A DNA stretch of 6,422 nucleotides. It comes from JBBQIY01 sp964618405. Lineage in GTDB: Bacteria; Verrucomicrobiota; Kiritimatiellia; RFP12; UBA3636. Both the position numbers and the translations under genes were made by a program. The notes beneath the pieces are model-generated. The model was not told the origin of the DNA, did no database searches, and was given only the letters and a program-made list of their open reading frames with translations. The stretch is taken from positions 1-6,422 of the forward strand of contig CAZUAY010000228.1 in the NCBI GenBank assembly GCA_964618405.1. Reading direction: 5' to 3'. This document shows positions 1 through 6,248 of this stretch, one piece after another (the stretch's first letter is position 1; each line of letters opens with the position of its first letter).

Positions 1-37
1 CACGGGAAACCCAAAAAATTCGTGAGTTCTGCTGATA

Positions 38-46
38 TGACATTCT
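38..46. repeat. 9-bp direct repeat, left copy (candidate target-site duplication)
   Basis: TGACATTCT occurs here and again at 6326-6334 in the same orientation. The two copies sit directly outside the two inverted heptamer arrays, and the match stops at exactly 9 bp on both sides (A versus T before it, G versus T after it). Position and orientation suit a duplicated insertion site; a shared part of an inverted repeat would appear as its reverse complement here. The interpretation is inference. Confidence 0.5.
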
Positions 47-80
47 GCCACTAGCGACTAGAGACTAGCGACTAGCGACT
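47..80. repeat. Heptamer tandem array AGCGACT, left end
   Basis: Units are AGCGACT at 53-59, AGAGACT at 60-66, and AGCGACT at 67-73 and 74-80, preceded by a degraded partial unit (GCCACT, 47-52). The two units next to the hairpin are perfect and the variants lie toward the outer edge. The unit is the exact reverse complement of the right-hand array unit AGTCGCT, so the two arrays form long imperfect terminal inverted repeats. Confidence 0.85.
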
Positions 81-127
81 GTAATCGGGCAGTCAGCGGG
101 GGGCACCCCCCGTCACTGACCGATTAC
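81..127. repeat. Imperfect hairpin of the left terminal repeat
   Basis: GTAATCGG (81-88) pairs with CCGATTAC (120-127). After a G/A mismatch, CAGT (90-93) pairs with ACTG (115-118). After a small internal loop, CGGGGGG (97-103) pairs with CCCCCCG (106-112) around CA. The outer arms are the same as those of the hairpin at 6210-6248 but the centre differs, so the two are members of one repeat family with a conserved edge and a variable core. It may also block read-through transcription into the operon, although no T-tract follows. Confidence 0.8.
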
Positions 128-147
128 GGCCTGAAAATTATAAAACC

Positions 148-177
148 TTGTCTTCCTAGCAGGGTTTAGAATAGAAT
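148..177 (+). promoter_or_regulatory. Possible sigma70-type promoter for the operon
   Basis: TTGTCT (148-153, four of six matches to the -35 consensus) is separated by 18 bases from TAGAAT (172-177, five of six matches to the -10 consensus). A second TAGAAT overlaps at 167-172 but with poor spacing. It lies between the left hairpin and the first gene, about 40 bases upstream of the start codon, and no other promoter is obvious in the short gaps between genes. The call rests on consensus matching alone and the organism's sigma factors are unknown. Confidence 0.35.
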
Positions 178-191
178 ACTAACTCGTTAGT
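178..191. promoter_or_regulatory. Small palindrome at the predicted transcription start
   Basis: ACTAACTCGTTAGT is a perfect inverted repeat with 6-bp arms (ACTAAC/GTTAGT) around TC, directly after the candidate -10 box. A regulator dimer bound here would cover the start of transcription, so it is a reasonable operator candidate. It could also be a short hairpin in the leader RNA or chance; no regulator gene is present in the window. Confidence 0.25.
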
Positions 192-209
192 TGTTTTCAG
201 CTATACAGT

Positions 210-215
210 GGAGGT
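210..215 (+). promoter_or_regulatory. Ribosome binding site of the first gene
   Basis: GGAGGT ends three bases before the ATG at 219 (four bases after the GGAGG core), a short but usable spacing. A second purine-rich site, GAGGAGG (221-227), lies three bases before an in-frame ATG at 231. The start is therefore ambiguous by four codons; the first was kept because its core has the slightly better spacing. Confidence 0.45.
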
Positions 216-218
216 TCA

Positions 219-1265
219 ATGAGGAGGCAAATGGATTTACCAGAATTGATTGAGACGGATGCGGCGCTTGACGCCTTGTTGGCGAGGCCCTATCCAGAGC
301 TTGTTGCGTTGATGGGTCGTCTTAAGGGCGACGTGATGATTTTAGGCATCGCGGGCAAAATGGGGCTTACCCTGGGTGCGGCGGCGGTTCACGCGATTCG
401 AGAATCGGGTATTTCGCGGAACGTTTACGGTGTCAGCCGTTTCACGGACGAGTCCGCTTGGAAAGCGCTGGAGACGCTGGGCGTTATTCCGTTGCGTTGT
501 GATCTGCTCGATCCGGATGCGGTCAAGATGCTTCCGTGTGTGCCAAATATTATTTTTATGGCAGGACGTAAGTTCGGTACGGTGGGCGAGGAGGAGTTGA
601 CGTGGGCGATGAACACCTTGGTTCCGGCGCATATCTGCTCGCATTTTTCGACAAGTCGGATCGTGGCTTTTTCGACCGGGTGCGTTTACCCCCTTGTTTC
701 GCGTGCGCAAGGCGGAAGCACCGAATTAGATGCTGCTGATCCTGTGGGGGAATATGCGCAATCCTGCCTTGGTCGTGAACGCATGTTCAGTTACTTCAGC
801 CGTTTCCACCGTATTCCAATTTGCCTGATTCGTTTGAACTATGCGCTTGATCTGCGTTACGGTGTTCTTCACGATCTGGCGACGACAATTTGGGAAGAAC
901 GGCCCGTCGATCGGACTGTCGGCTACTTCAACGCGATCTGGCAGGGAGACGCGAATAATCAGGCGCTGCTGTCCTTGGACTTGTGTTCATCGCCCGCGAC
1001 GGTGCTGAATCTAACAGGCCCAGAAACCCTCTCGGTCGTCGAGACAGCAGAAGCTCTGGGCAAGCTCCTCGATAAGCCTGTCCGGTTCAGTGGCGAAGTT
1101 GGAGACAAGGCGTATCTGAATGACGCGTCGCGTGCGCATCGTCTTTTTGGGGCTCCACGGATTCCGTTGGAACAAGTTTTGCGCTGGACAGCAGACTGGG
1201 TTCGGCGAGGCGGCCGCACGCTCGGTAAGCCAACACACTTTGAAGCTGCGGATGGCCGCTATTGA
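219..1265 (+). CDS. NAD(P)-dependent epimerase/dehydratase-like protein (extended SDR)
   Basis: This 348-residue cytoplasmic protein has the extended short-chain dehydrogenase/reductase fold, which usually acts on nucleotide sugars or other hydroxyl/keto substrates. The Rossmann glycine motif GIAGKMG lies at residues 43-49, after an unusually long leader of about 35 residues. The second strand ends GVSR (71-74): no acidic residue and an Arg, which by family rules suggests NADP(H) over NAD(H). D95 and D98 fit the usual aspartate-containing turn. FSTGCVYP (151-158) matches the catalytic Ser/Thr segment. The catalytic YxxxK motif reads Y179-A-Q-S-C183, so the lysine is replaced by cysteine although the surrounding GEYAxS and GRER context aligns well. 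Either chemistry is changed or activity is lost. Length is normal for the family and no frameshift is seen. It leads the operon, and the next gene begins 18 bases after its stop. The family call is firm; the substrate is unknown. Confidence 0.85.
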   Translation: MRRQMDLPELIETDAALDALLARPYPELVALMGRLKGDVMILGIAGKMGLTLGAAAVHAIRESGISRNVYGVSRFTDESAWKALETLGVIPLRCDLLDPDAVKMLPCVPNIIFMAGRKFGTVGEEELTWAMNTLVPAHICSHFSTSRIVAFSTGCVYPLVSRAQGGSTELDAADPVGEYAQSCLGRERMFSYFSRFHRIPICLIRLNYALDLRYGVLHDLATTIWEERPVDRTVGYFNAIWQGDANNQALLSLDLCSSPATVLNLTGPETLSVVETAEALGKLLDKPVRFSGEVGDKAYLNDASRAHRLFGAPRIPLEQVLRWTADWVRRGGRTLGKPTHFEAADGRY

Positions 1266-1283
1266 ACTTGAAAGGTTCTTGCT

Positions 1284-2357
1284 ATGATGATTAACGACAT
1301 TCCCCAAGCCGTACTTGACCAATTTAGGAGCGGCGGGGTCATTCCTGCGCAGCCCCTGGCTTTGACCGCACAGCGTAAGCTTTCTGAACGACATCAGCGG
1401 GCCCTGACCCGTTACTACGTGGCGGCGGGATCGGCGGGTCTCGCTGTCGGCGTTCACAGCACTCAGTTTGAAATCAGGAAGCCCGAATTCGGGCTTTTTA
1501 AGCCGGTTCTCGAATTGGCTTCTGAGACGCTCGATGATGCCTGTAAAGCCACTGGGCGGGACCTGCTCAAAATCGCGGGCGTCTGCGGAATGACAGCTCA
1601 GGCGGTCAAGGAAGCGGCATTCGCTCGGTCAGTAGGTTATCACGCCTGCTTGCTCAGCTTGGCGAGTTTAAAGGATGCAGATGTACCGGCACTTTTGTCC
1701 CACTGTAGGGAGATTGCCGGAATTCTGCCGGTGATTGGCTTTTATCTTCAGCCATCGGTTGGCGGACGTCGCCTTCCGTATGCATTTTGGCGCGAATTTG
1801 CCGAGATTCCAAACATTTTAGGCATCAAGGTTGCAGCCTTCAATCGCTATCAGACCTTGGATGTGGTTCGGGCGGTCTGCGATGCCGGCCGAGAGAAAGA
1901 GATCACGCTTTATACGGGTAATGACGACAACATTGTGATTGATTTGCTGACGACCTATCGTGTCCAAACATCCCATGGCGTGGCAAGTGCGCATTTCACA
2001 GGGGGCCTTCTTGGGCACTGGGCTGTTTGGACGAACAAGGCGGTTCGCTTACTTGAAGAATGCCATCGGCAGGTTTCTGATGCAGAGCCTATTCCGCAGG
2101 CGTGGCTCACGCGTGCAGTGGAGGTGACTGATGCAAACGCCGCTTTTTTTGACGCAGCCAACAATTATGCTGGGTGTATTCCGGGAATCCACGAGGTTTT
2201 GCGTCGACAGGGGCTGATGCCCGGCACTTGGTGCCTGAATCCGGCCGAATGCCTATCTGTGGGGCAGTCGGAGGAAATTGATCGGGTCTACGCCGCCTAT
2301 CCACATTTGAACGACGATGATTTTGTCCAAGAGCATCTTTCTCGCTGGTTGTCGTAA
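1284..2357 (+). CDS. Dihydrodipicolinate synthase/NAL-superfamily lyase-like protein
   Basis: This 357-residue protein belongs to the class I aldolase (TIM-barrel) family that includes DapA, N-acetylneuraminate lyase and keto-deoxy sugar acid aldolases. The Schiff-base lysine is K182 in GIKVAAFN (180-187), and Y154 in GFYLQP (152-157) matches the catalytic tyrosine of the YNVPSRTG segment. TGNDD (211-215) matches the conserved strand after it. The pyruvate-binding TTGE loop is absent: the equivalent region reads GVHSTQF (56-62), so the usual keto-acid contacts are changed. The protein is about 50-60 residues longer than DapA, mostly at the C-terminus. AAAGG (1271-1275) precedes the start by eight bases; a second ATG follows at 1287. 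It lies between the SDR gene and the transporter genes, which suggests a shared pathway and argues against a role as the housekeeping lysine enzyme. Superfamily is confident, reaction unknown. Confidence 0.87.
   Translation: MMINDIPQAVLDQFRSGGVIPAQPLALTAQRKLSERHQRALTRYYVAAGSAGLAVGVHSTQFEIRKPEFGLFKPVLELASETLDDACKATGRDLLKIAGVCGMTAQAVKEAAFARSVGYHACLLSLASLKDADVPALLSHCREIAGILPVIGFYLQPSVGGRRLPYAFWREFAEIPNILGIKVAAFNRYQTLDVVRAVCDAGREKEITLYTGNDDNIVIDLLTTYRVQTSHGVASAHFTGGLLGHWAVWTNKAVRLLEECHRQVSDAEPIPQAWLTRAVEVTDANAAFFDAANNYAGCIPGIHEVLRRQGLMPGTWCLNPAECLSVGQSEEIDRVYAAYPHLNDDDFVQEHLSRWLS
1479..1499 (+). terminator. Terminator-like hairpin inside the lyase gene
   Basis: AAGCCCGAATTCGGGCTT is a perfect palindrome (1479-1496) that folds to a 7-bp stem with an AATT loop. 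Its 3' arm runs into five Ts (1495-1499). This has the form of an intrinsic terminator on the + strand, about 195 bases into the gene, over codons 66-72 (KPEFGLF). It might attenuate transcription when translation lags, or it may simply follow from codon choice in a conserved peptide. No T-tract exists in the opposite direction. Confidence 0.35.
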
Positions 2358-2389
2358 ATCAGCCTGCAGGAATACGGAGTTTAGCTGAA

Positions 2390-4192
2390 ATGGTGAAACC
2401 GCCGATCAAAACGGCACGGACCGACCAAGATCGGTCTACGGGCGATACGATGCGCAAGATGGCGCCGTTTATTGCACCGTTTAAGTGGAAGATCCTAGGC
2501 CTGGTTCTCTTGACGGCGGTGCTCTCGGTGTTGGCGATGTTGCCTCCGCTTTTCACGCGAGCGACCATTAACACAGTGATTGGCGAGAAGAATAGAGCCT
2601 TGCTTCCCGTGCTTGCCGTCATGATGATTGTGGTTCCGATTCTCCATGCCTTGATTAGCTATATCCAGGTGATTGGCGTTGCTTACATTGGGCAGACCTT
2701 CGTGTTGCGAATGCGTATGGCCGTCTATCGCCATTTGCTAGGACTTCATATCGGCTATTTTACCAAGCACAGCACCGGTAAGTTGACGAACCGAATTATG
2801 GGCGACAGTTCGGTGATGCAGCAGATGCTCAATGTGGGGTCCGTGCAGGTGATCTCTGACCTCGTCTGTTCTTTTTTTGCTGTGGCTGCTACGCTTTATA
2901 TCAACTGGCGTCTTGCAATCCCCATCGTGATCATTCTGGTGCTTTTCGTTGCCAATTATAATGTCAATATCAGCAGGATCAAACGCGCTTGGGTCAGTGT
3001 CCGGCAGGCTGAGGATCGTCTCGCGAGTGGAGTTCAGGATCGTCTTGTGGCCAACATGACAGTCAAGACGTACGGAGCGGAAAGTAGGGAGCAGAGTGTG
3101 TTTAATGAACAGTCCGTAGCGGTGATGGATCGTCTTTATACGGGTTGGTCGGCTTCGTCTGATTTCAATATCAACACGGGGCTCCTTCAAGACACCGGCC
3201 GTATCTGCGTCTATTTTCTAGGTTGTGCGATGGTGCTCGGGGATGCCGCTTCGTACGGCGACGTGGTGGCCTTCACGGCTTACGCCATGCAAATTTTGTG
3301 GCCGGCGGTGCGATTCTCGCAACTTGCTGAGCAGTTGCAAAACGTCAGAATTTCGGCCGATCGTCTTTTCGAGATTTTAGATGAGCGACCGGAGATTACG
3401 GATATTCCCAACGCCTATCGGTTTGAAGACAAGGTCAGAGGGGATATTGATTTCGACAACGTGAGCTTTTTCTACGATCCCGGCAAGATGATTATCAAGA
3501 ACATGGATGTCCACATCAAAGCGGGTGAGACGGTAGCATTGGTGGGACCCACCGGGTGTGGGAAGAGCACGGTTCTCTCGCTGCTCATGCGACTTTACGA
3601 TGTTCAGGAGGGTGCGGTACGGATCGACGGTCATGATTTGAAGCACGTGGCCATGCAGACGTTGCGGCGGCAGTTCGGCATTGTCCTCCAGGAGTCGCTT
3701 CTCTTTCAGGTCAGCATTGCTGAGAACATTCGCTACGCCAAGCCAGATGCTACTATGGACGAGGTGATCAACGCCGCTAAAATTGCGGAGATCCACAACG
3801 ACATCGTTAAAATGCCCAAAGGCTACGAAGCGATTGTGGGTGATCGCAATGTCCAGCTTTCGGTCGGTCAGAAGCAGCGGCTTTCGATCGCGCGCGCAGT
3901 TTTGGCAAATCCGGCCATTTTGATTATGGATGAGGCGACGAGTTCATTGGACAGTGAATCGGAGCAAGCAATTCAAGTGGCCATGGAGCGCTTCCTCGCC
4001 GGTCGCACGTCGTTTATCGTTGCGCACCGGTTGAGCACAATTCGAAACGCCGACCGAATTATTCTTCTCGATGATGGGATCGTCGTCGAAATGGGCAGCC
4101 ATGAAACGTTGATGGCGATCGACGGAGGTCAGTACCGCGAACTCTATGAGCGGCATTCTGGGAAGGGGGTTATCAGTGAAGGAGAAGACTGA
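2390..4192 (+). CDS. ABC exporter half-transporter with the catalytic Walker B/H-loop (MsbA/multidrug type)
   Basis: This 600-residue inner-membrane protein has an N-terminal six-helix domain (helices near 33-57, 70-93, 150-170, 174-191, 262-285, 290-308) fused to an ATPase domain (about 352-590), the layout of type IV (B-type) ABC exporters. ATPase motifs: A-loop Y362, Walker A GPTGCGKST (386-394), Q-loop Q434, Walker B ILIMDE (510-515) with catalytic E515, D-loop SSLD (518-521), switch H546. The signature motif is off-consensus: LSVGQ (490-494) instead of LSGGQ. Paired with the next gene, this half supplies the catalytic Walker A, Walker B and His of the active site, and the weak signature of the inactive one. 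GGAG (2376-2379) lies 10 bases before the ATG; the alternative ATG at 2450 (residue 21) lacks such a site. The gene starts 32 bases after the lyase. The exported substrate is unknown. Confidence 0.93.
   Translation: MVKPPIKTARTDQDRSTGDTMRKMAPFIAPFKWKILGLVLLTAVLSVLAMLPPLFTRATINTVIGEKNRALLPVLAVMMIVVPILHALISYIQVIGVAYIGQTFVLRMRMAVYRHLLGLHIGYFTKHSTGKLTNRIMGDSSVMQQMLNVGSVQVISDLVCSFFAVAATLYINWRLAIPIVIILVLFVANYNVNISRIKRAWVSVRQAEDRLASGVQDRLVANMTVKTYGAESREQSVFNEQSVAVMDRLYTGWSASSDFNINTGLLQDTGRICVYFLGCAMVLGDAASYGDVVAFTAYAMQILWPAVRFSQLAEQLQNVRISADRLFEILDERPEITDIPNAYRFEDKVRGDIDFDNVSFFYDPGKMIIKNMDVHIKAGETVALVGPTGCGKSTVLSLLMRLYDVQEGAVRIDGHDLKHVAMQTLRRQFGIVLQESLLFQVSIAENIRYAKPDATMDEVINAAKIAEIHNDIVKMPKGYEAIVGDRNVQLSVGQKQRLSIARAVLANPAILIMDEATSSLDSESEQAIQVAMERFLAGRTSFIVAHRLSTIRNADRIILLDDGIVVEMGSHETLMAIDGGQYRELYERHSGKGVISEGED
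4160..4169 (+). promoter_or_regulatory. Ribosome binding site deciding a GTG start for the last gene
   Basis: GGGAAGGGGG lies inside the end of the previous gene and six bases before GTG at 4176 (its GGAAGG part is nine bases away). The upstream in-frame ATG at 4146 has GGAGG only at 4124-4128, 17 bases away, which is too far. The ATG at 4206 also lacks a well-spaced site. This favours 4176 as the start, with translation coupled to the preceding gene. Confidence 0.5.
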
Positions 4193-6209
4193 TCGTGCCC
4201 CTCGGATGAAGCGTCCGCCACGCCATACGCTGCGCGATGTTCCCTATCGTCCGCCGCGCGAAGAGCACGATAGCGCAGGAGCCCTTGGGCTGGCTGTGGA
4301 GTTCTTTCGGGCGTACATGTGGCCGATGAGAGTCAAACTCGCGATTTACATCGCCGTGGCAACGATTAATGCCTGCTCGGTCTACTTGATGGTCTTCTAC
4401 AGCAAGATCGTCGTTGACGATATTCTCATGGTCAACGTCACGGCCACGACGCCACCGCCCGCTCGCGAGACCCAGACGCGACTTTCCGCTCTAGATTCTC
4501 CCTTGGCTCCGCCACGTAGAACCGAGTCCTTGAATGCGAAGGGCGATAATCCAGTGCCGGCGCAACGCCGCACGATGGGGAGTGCGTCGGAAGCGCAACA
4601 CAGCAAGAATCGGGGATTGAGAAAAGCGAATGCGGCCGGGCGGCTGCTGTTCATCTTTTCTCTCTATCTTGGAACGATTGTGTTGCTAAATCGCGCGATA
4701 CGCCAAGTTGTGCTCATGCGGCACAGCATCGGTCACGATCTGTCTATTAATCTCCGCGACGATGTTCACCGGAAGATTGTATCTATGTCGAGTATCTACC
4801 ACAAGTCAACCTCTCCTGGTCGTCTCATGGCGCGAATTCTTAATGATGTCAACGTGTTGCGTGACCGATTGGTGATGGATACCGAGACGTTGGTATCGCA
4901 GTCGCTGATGTTTCTCCTCGGGTTTGGCATTCTGCTGAAAATTAACTGGGTCTGCGCTATCCTCGTTGTGTTAGCGATGGTTCCTTACAGTCTTGCTATG
5001 GGCGCGAGTCGCGTCAAAATGAGAGTTTACAACCGTGAAATCCGCCATTCGAATGCGTGTCTTTGGGGGCTTGCTTCACAAAAACTCGATGCCATGAAGG
5101 CTATTTTCGCGTATGGACGGGAACGGATCGAGGCGGTGACTTTTTTCCGGCTCTCAGCCGTCATGCAACGCGATTCTATCAAGCAACAGCAGGTCAGTGC
5201 TTCGGTTGGCCGATCTGCGCAGTTGGTCTCGACGCTGACGACGCAGGGAATTTTCGTTTACTGCGCCTCTCAGGTTTTGGATAACCGCATGACGCTCGGT
5301 GAAATGATGTTTGTGACGAGCGCGGTTGCCAACCTATTCACGCCCGTAGTCCACTTAACGAACCTCACGGTCTCCTTTTCCAATTTGCTTGTCATCATGC
5401 AGCGTATTTCACACATACTCAAGAGTCAGAACGTGATCAAGGAAGACCCTGATGCAATACCGCTCGTGCTGCCGCTAACCCGCGGGATCAAGATCGACCA
5501 CCTTTCCTTTTCGTACGGAAGCGAGGCACCCGATGTGCTCCATAATATCAACGTGGAGCTTCCCGCGGGTTCATGGGTTTGTATTATGGGGCCGAGCGGC
5601 GCAGGCAAATCGACGCTGGCAGGCCTTCTCGCACGCCTCTACGAGCCGACGGCAGGAGCGATCTATTTTGATGATGTGCCGCTGAGCAAGGTTTCTATGC
5701 ATTCCTTGCGCGCGGACATGGCCGTCGTCCCACAAGAAGCACAGATCTTCAGCGGCACCATTCGCGATAATATTTCGTACGGATACCCAGACGCCTCCCC
5801 TAACGAGATTATGGCGGCGACACAGGCTGCCGATTGTCATGAATTCATCATCAAACTCCCAGTTCAGTACGAAACGATTGTCGGCGAAAAGGGAACGTCG
5901 TTATCAGGCGGGCAGCGTCAGCGAATTTCGATTGCGCGTGCGTTACTGACGGATCCAAAGGTTCTCATCCTCGATGACTGCACGTCGGCGCTCGACGCCA
6001 ATACAGAAGCAAAAATTCAAGCAGCGCTTTCGAAGCTCATGCACCAGCGAACCGCCGTGATTGTTTCGCAGCGGGTGTCCATGGCCATGCGTTGCGACCG
6101 CATCCTCGTGCTGGAGAACGGCTATATGACCGAGTATGGCACTCACGAGGAACTCGTGAAGGCCGGTGGCTTTTATTCTCGCCTCTACGCGCAACAGACG
6201 CGTATCTGA
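4176..6209 (+). CDS. ABC exporter half-transporter with degenerate ATPase site and long extracytoplasmic loop
   Basis: From GTG 4176 this is 677 residues (687 from ATG 4146); positions use the GTG start. Six membrane helices (first near 52-76, second 156-180, third and fourth 240-278, the last two about 345-400) precede an ATPase domain (about 439-677). Motifs: A-loop Y447, Walker A GPSGAGKST (472-480), Q520, perfect signature LSGGQ (576-580), Walker B VLILDD (596-601) with Asp at the catalytic Glu position (D601), and Q632 in place of the switch His. These are the usual losses of the non-catalytic half of a heterodimeric exporter, and they match the weak signature of the preceding gene. The loop between helices 1 and 2 carries about 68 extra polar residues (87-154). 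It overlaps the previous gene by 17 bases, consistent with stoichiometric, coupled translation. The C-terminus is intact and ends one base before the right hairpin. The substrate is unknown. Confidence 0.92.
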   Translation: MKEKTDRAPRMKRPPRHTLRDVPYRPPREEHDSAGALGLAVEFFRAYMWPMRVKLAIYIAVATINACSVYLMVFYSKIVVDDILMVNVTATTPPPARETQTRLSALDSPLAPPRRTESLNAKGDNPVPAQRRTMGSASEAQHSKNRGLRKANAAGRLLFIFSLYLGTIVLLNRAIRQVVLMRHSIGHDLSINLRDDVHRKIVSMSSIYHKSTSPGRLMARILNDVNVLRDRLVMDTETLVSQSLMFLLGFGILLKINWVCAILVVLAMVPYSLAMGASRVKMRVYNREIRHSNACLWGLASQKLDAMKAIFAYGRERIEAVTFFRLSAVMQRDSIKQQQVSASVGRSAQLVSTLTTQGIFVYCASQVLDNRMTLGEMMFVTSAVANLFTPVVHLTNLTVSFSNLLVIMQRISHILKSQNVIKEDPDAIPLVLPLTRGIKIDHLSFSYGSEAPDVLHNINVELPAGSWVCIMGPSGAGKSTLAGLLARLYEPTAGAIYFDDVPLSKVSMHSLRADMAVVPQEAQIFSGTIRDNISYGYPDASPNEIMAATQAADCHEFIIKLPVQYETIVGEKGTSLSGGQRQRISIARALLTDPKVLILDDCTSALDANTEAKIQAALSKLMHQRTAVIVSQRVSMAMRCDRILVLENGYMTEYGTHEELVKAGGFYSRLYAQQTRI

Positions 6210-6248
6210 GTAATCGGTCAGGCACAGGGGCTGTGCCTGACCGATTAC
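6210..6248. repeat. Perfect 18-bp hairpin of the right terminal repeat
   Basis: GTAATCGGTCAGGCACAG (6210-6227) pairs with its exact reverse complement (6231-6248) around a GGG loop. It begins on the base after the TGA of the last gene (6207-6209). The outer arms GTAATCGG/CCGATTAC match those of the hairpin at 81-127. It would stall RNA polymerase or protect the 3' end of the operon mRNA, but no T-tract follows, so it is better called a repeat-family hairpin than a classical intrinsic terminator. Confidence 0.9.

Noticed and set aside
1..54. C-terminal end of an upstream gene (17 open codons ending in TAG)
   Set aside because: It is too short to judge, has no recognisable motif, and ends inside the repeat array.
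81..127. Integron attC site
   Set aside because: No core-site pairs or integrase are seen, and the hairpin is followed outward by a tandem heptamer array, unlike attC.
339..375. DapB (dihydrodipicolinate reductase), because GIAGKMG resembles its nucleotide-binding motif and a DapA-like gene follows
   Set aside because: The rest of the protein follows the extended SDR/epimerase pattern (VYP segment, YxxxC, epimerase-like C-terminus), and its length is well above that of DapB.
2419..2436. Hairpin GACCGA-loop-TCGGTC near the start of the first exporter gene
   Set aside because: A 6-bp stem with no T-tract or neighbouring signal is expected by chance at this length.
4397..4654. Minus-strand gene of 85 codons over the insert in the second exporter half
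   Set aside because: It lies antisense within a clearly coding region, has no ribosome binding site or family resemblance, and is open because of composition.
5057..5284. Out-of-frame + strand gene within the second exporter half
   Set aside because: The main frame encodes conserved membrane-domain sequence here with no frameshift; the alternative frame is a shadow.
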